From JBLHLB01 sp047618505 (GTDB lineage Bacteria > Planctomycetota > UBA1135 > GCA-002686595): a DNA stretch of 13,758 bases. Both the position numbers and the translations under genes were made by a program. Below are positions 7,588 through 13,758 of this stretch, in pieces (the first letter of the stretch is position 1; every line of letters begins with the position of its first letter). The stretch lies in assembly GCA_047618505.1 (NCBI GenBank), contig JBLHLB010000073.1:1-13758 (forward strand), read 5' to 3'. The notes under the pieces were generated by a model that worked only from the letters and a program-made list of their open reading frames with translations, was not told where the DNA came from and searched no databases.

Positions 7588-9879
7588 CTATTTGTCCGAA
7601 GCTGCGGGGGTCGTAATGCTGACTTCCGCCGAGAAGATGCCCCTGGGATCCCCGCGTTCCCCCAAGGTCTTCGCTTGGATCGCCGCGCGCCTGGGAACGA
7701 CCCCGCTGAAGAGCACCGTGGAACCACTCTTCACAACGACCACCTGGTCAAGGTCGCACATGCTGTCATCCAGGCGAATATTGAGCTGCACTCCTGCGGG
7801 CGCCTCCAGAATCGAAATGACTTGGCCTTCACGCTCCACAACGATGCGCTCTCGGGCCTTAGGCTCCGGGTTATGAAGCCAATAGAAGCGCTGGTGCGTA
7901 ACATCGTCCTGTAGCCAAACGATGCGCTCGGGGCGCAGGTTGCGATTGTGCTCGGCCATCCAGGGCAAGGCCACAGCGTCCTCGCGATCCATCCAGTGGC
8001 CCTTGCCCTCGTGAACCTCCACCTGGTTCTCATAGCCGCCTTCATCAGAGGCAGCCAGATCGGCCAAGAGTCCCTTCCATTTGCGTGCGATCTGATTGCG
8101 ATCGTAGGCAGCGTCTTCCCCGCCAACATGAAGCGCGAAGGGCAGATTGCGCAGGCCGTCCGGCTGGGCCTCGTTCGGATGTCCCGCCATCATGGCCGCC
8201 GCTGCGAAGCGATCCGCCATGCGAGGTGCCAGCTGATACACGCCGTCTCCCCCAGCACTGTAGCCGGTCAGGTAAACGCGATCGGGATTGACATCCTCGA
8301 AGACGATCAAGTCCTGGATCAGACGATCGAAGAAGCCATCGATGTGACCCTGGTGCCATAAGTTCCAGGTATCGGTGGCGGCGCGAGGAGCCAAATAGAT
8401 GCCTTCCGTGATGGTATAGAGCCTCTTTTGATTTTCCCACTGCTGATCGTTGACGCTCTTCGGAGCGCCTCCGCCGCCGTGCATGGAGATGTAAAGGCTA
8501 CGACCTCCGGCGGGCTTATCCCCATGGACGGAGTACCAGAACGGCAGCTTGAGATCGCCTTCCTCGAGGACCCGCGACTCCATCTCGTGGGACCGATCTT
8601 CACGCGCTGCCCGGCGGTGGGAAGCCCACAGGAGTTGCGCTACCAAGCCCGCGTTCTGGCGCCCGAGATCAGCTGCATCCCATGAGCGCTCGCCCTGCAA
8701 CCCAAGGCTGATCAACAGCTCGTCCTTAGCCGTGAAAGTTGTCAACCGGAAGCCGAATTCGCCCTGCACCAGGAGCGCATAGCTGCTGCCCGCTTCCAAT
8801 GTCGCTGTCAGGTGGTCGTTGCTGTCAAAGCTCTCGTCATTCGTATTGCCGAAGAAGAGTTCTCCATCCGCGAGGGAGGTGGGATCGTCCGCATCCAACT
8901 TGCCAACCGTGATGTGCGCAACCGTGCGCTGTTCCGTGGCAGGATCAAAGGCCCGTATACGTACCGACACGCCACCCGTGGAGACATCCGCGCTGGCATC
9001 CGGGGCTGCGCCCGTGTAGCGGTCGGTCACGTTGACCGCGTCTACGGACTTATCGCCCGGTCGCCAAACAAGGGGAAAGGAGATCGGAGTGTCCTTCCAG
9101 GTCGTGGCGTAAATCGCGTAGCCCGGCTCATCGCGCTTGGCCCCCGCCGCTCGGCCCGCGAACCAGCCTTGATCAAGCTCCTGACCCGAGGGCTCCGCCG
9201 CGCCCGTGAAGTGCCAGCCGTCATCCCAGATCTCTACCCAGGAATGGTTGCCGCTGTCGTCGCTCCAGCGCGGCGTGCCAACGAAGCGCGCGGGGATTCC
9301 GACGGAACGGCAGGAATCGATCAACAGCACACTCAATCCAGTGCAGGAAGCGGTCCCCGTTTCGATCGTCTCGAAGGGACTCTGGTCGGCCTTCTTGCGC
9401 TTGGTCGAATACTTGACCCCGAACTCAGCCCAGATCGCGTTGTTCAAGAGGGCCGCCGCCTCCCCCGCCGACTCGGCCCCCGCCACCATGGGCAAACAAT
9501 GCATACGCAGCTTGGCGCGCCACGCATCACGCCGTTCGTTGATGCTCGCGTAGGGCAGTACAGCATCGAGGAAGGTGTCCTCGTCAACCGAGTCTCGCCA
9601 GGGGGACGTGCGCCAGCTCTCGTAGGCGATGCGGTGGTTCTCAAGCAAGTAGTCCGCCGTCAGGTTCGCAAGGTCCGACTCAGGCATGTGCGTGATTAAC
9701 CAGCGCATGCCATCGCGCTCCTCTTCGGGCACCGAGGCAACGGCGCGCTCCAGTTCTGCACGATTTCCACCGGCGGTGGCCAGGGCGGTCTCGAAATCTC
9801 CCTGGGCCTGGGGCGCGAAGAAGGGCAAGCACGCGATCACCAGCCGGGCGGGGAGAAGGGCTGCGAGGGGAAGAATCAT
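7588..9879 (-). CDS. Secreted fusion: transglutaminase-like domain plus alpha/beta-hydrolase esterase
   Basis: The 763-residue product starts at ATG 9879 with a hydrophobic signal peptide (about 1-26). Residues about 100-260 form a transglutaminase-like domain: Cys179 in TGTASCTGLSVLL, His212 in NHSWVEIW, then Glu229 in FTGAAEP in place of the usual Asp. The pattern resembles a known secreted subfamily with a G-A-x-E-P motif. VNVTDRYT (near 282) opens a beta-rich linker to about 395. Residues about 415-640 are an alpha/beta hydrolase of the PHB-depolymerase/feruloyl-esterase kind: oxyanion motif with His467 (SMHGGGG), nucleophile Ser541 in GYSAGG, Asp589 in GGEDAAYD and His628 in GKGHWMD. A beta C-terminal domain follows. 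The catalytic triads look intact, so both halves may be active; substrates are unknown. An upstream in-frame ATG at 10122 would add 81 residues of poor composition and overlap the divergent gene, so I reject it. It is divergent from the DUF1080 lipoprotein. Confidence 0.85.
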   Translation of the reverse strand: MILPLAALLPARLVIACLPFFAPQAQGDFETALATAGGNRAELERAVASVPEEERDGMRWLITHMPESDLANLTADYLLENHRIAYESWRTSPWRDSVDEDTFLDAVLPYASINERRDAWRAKLRMHCLPMVAGAESAGEAAALLNNAIWAEFGVKYSTKRKKADQSPFETIETGTASCTGLSVLLIDSCRSVGIPARFVGTPRWSDDSGNHSWVEIWDDGWHFTGAAEPSGQELDQGWFAGRAAGAKRDEPGYAIYATTWKDTPISFPLVWRPGDKSVDAVNVTDRYTGAAPDASADVSTGGVSVRIRAFDPATEQRTVAHITVGKLDADDPTSLADGELFFGNTNDESFDSNDHLTATLEAGSSYALLVQGEFGFRLTTFTAKDELLISLGLQGERSWDAADLGRQNAGLVAQLLWASHRRAAREDRSHEMESRVLEEGDLKLPFWYSVHGDKPAGGRSLYISMHGGGGAPKSVNDQQWENQKRLYTITEGIYLAPRAATDTWNLWHQGHIDGFFDRLIQDLIVFEDVNPDRVYLTGYSAGGDGVYQLAPRMADRFAAAAMMAGHPNEAQPDGLRNLPFALHVGGEDAAYDRNQIARKWKGLLADLAASDEGGYENQVEVHEGKGHWMDREDAVALPWMAEHNRNLRPERIVWLQDDVTHQRFYWLHNPEPKARERIVVEREGQVISILEAPAGVQLNIRLDDSMCDLDQVVVVKSGSTVLFSGVVPRRAAIQAKTLGERGDPRGIFSAEVSITTPAASDK

Positions 9880-9910
9880 GGGCGTTTCGTGACTCGTCGA
9901 TCTGAATGAA

Positions 9911-9928
9911 AGCCAGGAGGCACTGGCT
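9911..9928. promoter_or_regulatory. Inverted repeat upstream of the transglutaminase-esterase gene
   Basis: AGCCAG at 9911-9916 and CTGGCT at 9923-9928 form a perfect 6-bp inverted repeat with a 6-base spacer. It lies 31 bp before the start codon of the minus-strand gene. It could be an operator or a leader hairpin. No clear promoter elements are visible beside it. Confidence 0.3.
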
Positions 9929-10047
9929 GGAATCCGGAGGGGTAGAGTCCCACAGTACGGGTTTAAGCGCGGCTGACCACGAATATGCTCGCGCGTTCCA
10001 AGTGGACTGAGGGCTCCAGCCGGAGACGCGCTATCCTGCAACAAGAA

Positions 10048-10077
10048 GGCGCTCGGGGGATCCCCCATTGGGCGCTC
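10048..10077. promoter_or_regulatory. 12-bp palindrome flanked by 7-bp direct repeats, divergent promoter region
   Basis: A perfect palindrome, GGGGGATCCCCC, sits at 10055-10066. GGCGCTC flanks it at 10048-10054 and 10071-10077 in direct orientation, 23 bp apart. The element lies 39 bp before the start of the DUF1080 gene and about 170 bp before the divergent fusion gene. Its symmetry and place suggest an operator for one or both genes, but no regulator is known here. Confidence 0.35.
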
Positions 10078-10116
10078 TACAACCGACTTACCGGACTGAC
10101 CACGCTTCGATTCGCC

Positions 10117-10896
10117 ATGCACTCACCCCGACGCCCTTCGTCCCTGATCGTCCTCCCTTTGCTTGCCCTAGGATTCGTGGCCTGCGCCCATGGGTCAAAG
10201 CCTGACCAAGCGACAATGCCTGAGCCCTTTAGCGCGGCAGACGGTTGGGTCACCCTGACCCTTGAGGACTTCGTCAACGTCAACGGCACCGAGGAAACCT
10301 GGAGCGAAGTGGATGGCGCAATCCTCTGCTCGGGCCAACCCCTGGGCGGTGCCCGCACGCATCAGCAGTACACCAACTTCGAACTAGATCTCGAGTGGAA
10401 ACACCACGACTTCGCGGGCAACGCTGGCGTGTTCCTTTGGTGCCCCGAGTCGGCTTTTACCGACTTACCTCCCGGGAATTTGCCGCGCAGTGGTATTGAG
10501 GTGCAAGTCCTCGATCTCGGCTACGAAACAAATTGGCTAGAGTCCAAGGGCGTGCACTCCGATTGGTTCACTAGCCATGGCGATGTCTTTCCCGTGGGTG
10601 CTTCGAGCATGACAGCCCTGACGCCGATGATTGAGTATGCGGCAGAGGATGGGACGAGCTACAGCGTGGGCAGCGCCGAGAGTCAACGCAGCTTCCCGAC
10701 ACAGCGCCTGACGAAGCCCGTGGGCGAATGGAACCACTACCACATCATCGCCAGTAACGGTCAGGTGCGCCTGTGGGTAAACGGCACCGAGGTCAACGGC
10801 GGATCACAGTGTCTACCGGCGACGGGCTACCTCGCCCTCGAATCGGAGGGAACACCGGTCGAATACCGTAACCTTCACATCCGCGAACTGCCCTAG
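10117..10896 (+). CDS. DUF1080 lipoprotein (3-keto-disaccharide hydrolase family)
   Basis: The 259-residue product has a signal peptide (basic residues 5-6, hydrophobic 10-22) ending at GFVAC, so Cys23 is a likely lipidation site. The remainder matches the DUF1080 (PF06439) jelly-roll fold along its full length: WSEVDGAIL, then TNFELDLEW, GNAGVFLW, GIEVQVLD with Glu128, SHGDVFPVG, GEWNHYHI (205-210), VNGTEV with Asn222 and the closing GYLALESEGTPVEYRNLHI. Members of the family cleave 3-keto-glycosides, or bind glycans, and are strongly expanded in planctomycetes. The lipid anchor would place it on the outer face of a membrane. The frame stays open upstream to 9985, but ATG 10117 places the signal peptide at the N terminus. 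It is divergent from the transglutaminase-esterase gene, which suggests a joint role on extracellular carbohydrate. No Shine-Dalgarno motif is seen. Confidence 0.88.
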   Translation: MHSPRRPSSLIVLPLLALGFVACAHGSKPDQATMPEPFSAADGWVTLTLEDFVNVNGTEETWSEVDGAILCSGQPLGGARTHQQYTNFELDLEWKHHDFAGNAGVFLWCPESAFTDLPPGNLPRSGIEVQVLDLGYETNWLESKGVHSDWFTSHGDVFPVGASSMTALTPMIEYAAEDGTSYSVGSAESQRSFPTQRLTKPVGEWNHYHIIASNGQVRLWVNGTEVNGGSQCLPATGYLALESEGTPVEYRNLHIRELP

Positions 10897-11143
10897 GCTG
10901 AATCTACGCGCCGTGCGCGCCGGAGCCTTCGAGCCAGCACCGGCTGCGCATTGAATGCTCCGGGCAGATAGCTCTCGTTTGAGCTCTCCCTTGGCAATCC
11001 CCTTCTCCTGTTCAGGATATCTAGTGACGGAGCTGCCCAATGTCACAGCCCGTGCCCCCGGGAAAAGAACGTGCGAAGGACAGGTAAGGCAAACCTCTGT
11101 CTTTCAAGATCACACTGTTACCTGCGCGCTCTTCCGGGGAGTG
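10897..11143. other. 247-bp convergent intergenic region
   Basis: The spacer lies between the ends of the DUF1080 gene (plus) and the unknown gene at 11144 (minus), so terminators are expected. I see only a 7-bp inverted repeat, CAGGTAA at 11081-11087 and TTACCTG at 11118-11124, with a 30-base spacer and no T-run. A 67-codon ORF (10955-11158) has no credible composition. Nothing else stands out. Confidence 0.45.
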
Positions 11144-11917
11144 CTAACCGCCGAATAGAAAATCGCTCTCTTCAGACCACGCGCTGAAACGGTAGAGGGG
11201 TAATAGTGAGAGCAGTGCGTTCTGAAGCTCGTGCACAGCGCCTGCCTCAAAGCAGTGCCCTCGGGCTCCTCGCGGCGCAGGCCAGCGGCGTTCCACGGAG
11301 AGCCGATGCTCGCCCGGAATGTAGTAGCCCAGGAACTCCTCGAGTTTTTGCACTCCGAGATCGCCGCAACGCCACTCGCCTTTCCAATCGTGCATGCGGA
11401 GCTGAAACCCCGGCAGGGCGTTGAGCAAGTCACGCCAGGGCTCAAGGCCCTCACGCTTCAGTCGATTGACCATGTTTTGTCCGTCGTACCAGCCCTCCGG
11501 GTGAATCCGCAGGCTGACTTCGAAGGCCTCGGCCTCGATCGCCAGGCACAGGTAGGCGTTCTTGTAGGCCTGGTTCAAGTCCTTCGCCAGCTCAGCGCCG
11601 ATCGTGCGCTTGAGACGCGCCTTCTCCGCCTTCGGTCGCGTGAGGTAAGCCCACAGACGGCTCACCTTCATGCCGTTGAAGCTGTTCGGGTTGTGCAGAC
11701 TCGTGCGGCACTCTAGTCCAAGCCCAAGGGCTTTGGCCTCCTTCACACTCCCTTTGCCAAGGGCCAGGAGTTTACGCCGCGCCACCAGGCGTCGGTCGTT
11801 GTACTGACCGTCGCGGTCCAGCCCTGGCGACAGGGCATGAAAGTCGCCCTCCTCAAAAAGAATTTCACCGGCCAGGGGGCGGGGTTCGGGCTGGGCGGCG
11901 GACTTCGAAGGAGACAT
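11144..11917 (-). CDS. Protein of unknown function (257 aa, cytosolic)
   Basis: I cannot assign this product to a named family. It has no signal peptide or membrane helix. The N-terminal 45 residues are followed by a Lys/Arg-rich stretch (DRRLVARRKLLALGKGSVKEAKALG). Next comes a compact block with LECRTSLHNPNSFNGMKVSRLWAYLTR (about 69-95), then KAEKARLKRTIG and a long alternating helix (ELAKDLNQAYKNAYLCLAIE). A beta-rich part follows with FEVSLRIHPEGWYDGQN and FQLRMHDWKGEWRC (about 170-183). Many Trp, His, Arg and Lys residues at likely surface or pocket positions suggest binding of nucleic acid or phosphorylated ligands, but this is weak inference. The start has one of the few Shine-Dalgarno-like motifs in the window (CAGGAA, about 7 bases ahead). 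The gene is divergent from the kinase gene, 107 bp apart. Confidence 0.78.
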   Translation of the reverse strand: MSPSKSAAQPEPRPLAGEILFEEGDFHALSPGLDRDGQYNDRRLVARRKLLALGKGSVKEAKALGLGLECRTSLHNPNSFNGMKVSRLWAYLTRPKAEKARLKRTIGAELAKDLNQAYKNAYLCLAIEAEAFEVSLRIHPEGWYDGQNMVNRLKREGLEPWRDLLNALPGFQLRMHDWKGEWRCGDLGVQKLEEFLGYYIPGEHRLSVERRWPAPRGARGHCFEAGAVHELQNALLSLLPLYRFSAWSEESDFLFGG

Positions 11918-11966
11918 GGTGAGGTTCCTGAGAAACAGGCGGAACGGGTAGCCGGGCGTGGGCAGT

Positions 11967-11994
11967 AGTATAGGAAGTATTGGGGGCCTGCAAG
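11967..11994 (-). promoter_or_regulatory. Possible promoter of the unknown gene at 11144-11917
   Basis: On the minus strand TATACT (11972-11967) matches a sigma-70 -10 box at 5 of 6 positions. CTTGCA (11994-11989) lies 16 bases upstream but is a poor -35 match. A start near 11960 would leave a leader of about 43 bases containing the CAGGAA motif. The region is shared with the divergent kinase gene. Confidence 0.28.
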
Positions 11995-12024
11995 TTCCCC
12001 CGCGCCTTCCCCGCGTACCTCCCC

Positions 12025-13758
12025 ATGCGCTTTGCCCATTTCGAATTCGATCCCGCCACCGACAAGCTGGGGGAAGGTCCCTCCAGCGAGGTCTACCGCG
12101 CTGTTGATGAGCGCCTAGGTCGGACGGTGGCCCTGAAGATCCTTCGGCCCCACGTCGAATTCGATCCCCTCGCCAAGGAACGCTTCGAACGCGAGGCCAA
12201 GCACGCCGGCAGCTTGACGCACGCGAACATCGCCGTTGTCTTCGAGTACGGCGAGGACAAGGGCACGTCCTTCATCGCCATGGAGTTCCTCGAGGGGCGT
12301 ACCCTCGACAAGCTCCTCCTAGACCGCGCCCTGGGGATGGAAGAAGGCATGCGAATGGCCATGCAAGTATCCTCCGCCCTGGCGGTTGTGCATGCCGCGG
12401 GCCTGATCCATCGCGACCTCAAGCCCGCGAACTTGATGGTCATGCCGGACGGCACAATCAAGCTCCTAGACTTTGGGATCTGTCGGAGCACGGCGGATTC
12501 GCAGATCACCCAGGAGGGCATGTTGGTAGGCACTGTGCTCTACATGGCGCCAGAGCAGGTGCTGGGCGAGAACCTGGATTTGCGCTCCGACATCTTCGCC
12601 CTCGGAGCTGTGCTCTACCACGCCTTCACCGGCGTCTTGCCCTTCCCCGGCAAGTCATTCCCGGAGGTTTGCATGGCCATTCTGGAGGCAGAACCGGCCA
12701 AGCCTTCGACGGTGCGCCAGGGTCTACCGCAACCCCTTGAGCACGTGATCCTGCACTGCCTTTCGCGGGATCCGGACAAGCGCTACGAACACGGCGGCGT
12801 GCTCTTTGCTGCACTGCAGGCGGCGGCCGATAGCATGCGACTCTCGAGCAGCTCGGAACATCCCGAGTCACTCCAGGGTCGCATTCTGATTCCGCCCTTC
12901 ACCTCGACCGGGTCCGCTGCCAACGGCTTCGCCAGCGGAGTCCGTAGCGACCTGCGCGTGGAACTCGCGCGCTCCACAAACCTTGAGGTGTCTCCGGGCG
13001 ACGAGGAGCTGCTGCCCATGAAGTGGACCGATGCCTACGTGCTACGCACGACCCTGGCCCTTGACGGAAACAGGGCCAAGCTCGACTACGTCCTAGAGCG
13101 AGATCGCAACGGCGGCCCGCGCGATGGTGAGACGACGCATATTTGGCGCGAGACCATCGAGCAAGAGGACGACGACGAGTGGGGCCTGCAGGCCAAGCTC
13201 GTCTCCACCCTAGTGCGCACACTTAAGCGCCGCTTGACGGAGTTCAGCCTGGCCCCACCGCCCTCCGTTCTACGTCGCCCCGCGGAAGCCCTGGCCCTGA
13301 CGCGCCGGGCGCACAACCTGCTGCACCGCGGTTCCTCGAAACACTTGATGGCCGCCATTGCCTCCTTCCGGCGCGCCTTTGAAGAGGACCCCGGCTGCGC
13401 CTTGGCCCATGCGGGCTTGGCCGAAGCCTTGGTGCGCAAGTTCTACATTTGGAACGGGGATCGCACATTCCTGCGTGAGTCGCGACAGGAATCGCAACGC
13501 GCGTTAGCCCTGGAGCCTTTCTCCGCAGAGGCACATACGTCCCTTGGCTACTCGCACATCGCCACCGGCGAATCGACTGAGGCCCAGCGCGAGTTGCGTC
13601 TGGCCATTCAAATCGACCACGAAGAGTGGTTGGCCCATCGCCTCCTGGGGGCTCTGCTCTCGCGCCTTGGGAATGACGAGGCTGCCGCCCCTCTACTGCA
13701 TCGTGCCATCGCCCTACACCCGGTGAGTATCCAGTCCTTTGACGATCTCTATCAGGTG
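12025..13758 (+). CDS. Ser/Thr protein kinase with TolB-N-like and TPR regions (partial)
   Basis: I translated 578 codons from ATG 12025; the frame is open at the right edge. Residues about 8-268 are a Hanks-type kinase with all key elements. The glycine loop is LGEGPSSEV (15-23), with Ser in place of the third Gly. Lys38 is in VALKIL, Glu57 is the helix-C residue, HRDLKPAN is at 129-136 with Asp131, DFG is at 149-151, APE at 175-177, and Asp189 and Arg253 are in place. It is an RD kinase. Residues about 286-415 resemble the TolB-N-like domain found in adenylate cyclases and kinases with TPRs: ILIPPF, FASGVRSDLRVELARS, HIWRE, then LVSTLVRTLKRRL. TPR-like helix pairs begin near residue 435 (AFEEDPGCALAHAGLAEAL; ALALEPFSAEAHTSLGYSHI). 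No membrane helix is seen so far. It phosphorylates unknown targets, with the TPRs probably binding partners. It is divergent from the unknown gene at 11144-11917; no Shine-Dalgarno motif is seen. Confidence 0.92.
   Translation, partial: MRFAHFEFDPATDKLGEGPSSEVYRAVDERLGRTVALKILRPHVEFDPLAKERFEREAKHAGSLTHANIAVVFEYGEDKGTSFIAMEFLEGRTLDKLLLDRALGMEEGMRMAMQVSSALAVVHAAGLIHRDLKPANLMVMPDGTIKLLDFGICRSTADSQITQEGMLVGTVLYMAPEQVLGENLDLRSDIFALGAVLYHAFTGVLPFPGKSFPEVCMAILEAEPAKPSTVRQGLPQPLEHVILHCLSRDPDKRYEHGGVLFAALQAAADSMRLSSSSEHPESLQGRILIPPFTSTGSAANGFASGVRSDLRVELARSTNLEVSPGDEELLPMKWTDAYVLRTTLALDGNRAKLDYVLERDRNGGPRDGETTHIWRETIEQEDDDEWGLQAKLVSTLVRTLKRRLTEFSLAPPPSVLRRPAEALALTRRAHNLLHRGSSKHLMAAIASFRRAFEEDPGCALAHAGLAEALVRKFYIWNGDRTFLRESRQESQRALALEPFSAEAHTSLGYSHIATGESTEAQRELRLAIQIDHEEWLAHRLLGALLSRLGNDEAAAPLLHRAIALHPVSIQSFDDLYQV

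Noticed and set aside
8812..9699. Plus-strand ORF (295 codons) opposite the fusion gene
   Set aside because: Arg/Gly/Val-rich antisense shadow; the minus strand carries both catalytic domains here.
9880..10122. 81-residue N-terminal extension of the fusion gene
   Set aside because: It would put the signal peptide inside the protein and overlap the divergent DUF1080 gene; the composition is unlike coding sequence.
10955..11158. 67-codon plus-strand ORF in the convergent spacer
   Set aside because: No domain or start context, and it overlaps the end of the neighbouring gene.
12093..12533. Minus-strand ORF opposite the kinase gene
   Set aside because: The plus strand encodes all kinase motifs over this span.
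1..13758. CRISPR array, tRNA, rRNA, insertion sequence or phage gene
   Set aside because: I searched by eye for repeat-spacer arrays, cloverleaf motifs, transposase-like frames and terminal inverted repeats and found none.

Overview
The window is GC-rich, densely coding bacterial chromosome. It holds ten protein genes; two of them run off the edges. I see no rRNA, tRNA, CRISPR array, insertion sequence or phage gene. The gene content looks like a member of the Planctomycetota, though this is inference without a marker gene. The signs are a DUF1080 (3-keto-disaccharide hydrolase) lipoprotein, a large secreted transglutaminase-plus-esterase protein, a GGST-type SGNH hydrolase, a Ser/Thr kinase with TolB-N-like and TPR parts, and start codons with almost no Shine-Dalgarno motifs.

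Left part (1-3201, minus strand). A parvulin/SurA-like exported foldase (3201-1483) ends at a textbook intrinsic terminator, a perfect 13-bp stem followed by a U-run. Beyond it a GTG-started ABC exporter begins at 1304 and leaves the window. Its transmembrane domain is complete, its ATPase domain is outside, and it has an unusual acidic insert of about 100 residues between the first two helices. Both genes suggest envelope biogenesis or export.

Middle part (3643-7550, plus strand). A 441-bp divergent spacer precedes four genes. First is a 230-residue cytosolic protein of unknown function. It overlaps by one base (TGATG) a small exported protein that carries only the SurA-N-like half of a foldase. 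Next come an exported HExxH zinc-peptidase-like lipoprotein and a membrane-anchored SGNH hydrolase. The SGNH gene converges on the next gene with only 37 bp between them, and these hold a GC-rich hairpin.

Right part (7588-13758). A 763-residue secreted protein on the minus strand joins a transglutaminase-like domain, a beta linker and an alpha/beta-hydrolase esterase. It is divergent from a DUF1080 lipoprotein on the plus strand, and the pair could act together on extracellular carbohydrates. After a 247-bp convergent spacer come an unrecognised 257-residue protein (minus) and, divergent from it, a Ser/Thr protein kinase with TolB-N-like and TPR regions (plus) that runs off the right edge.

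Most products are predicted to be exported or membrane-bound, so the region reads as an envelope and periplasm locus plus one signalling gene. The least ordinary items are the transglutaminase-esterase fusion, the three SurA-N-like modules spread over two divergent transcription units, the insert in the ABC exporter, and the two unrecognised cytosolic proteins. I found no clear defence system, mobile element or other obviously new machine.
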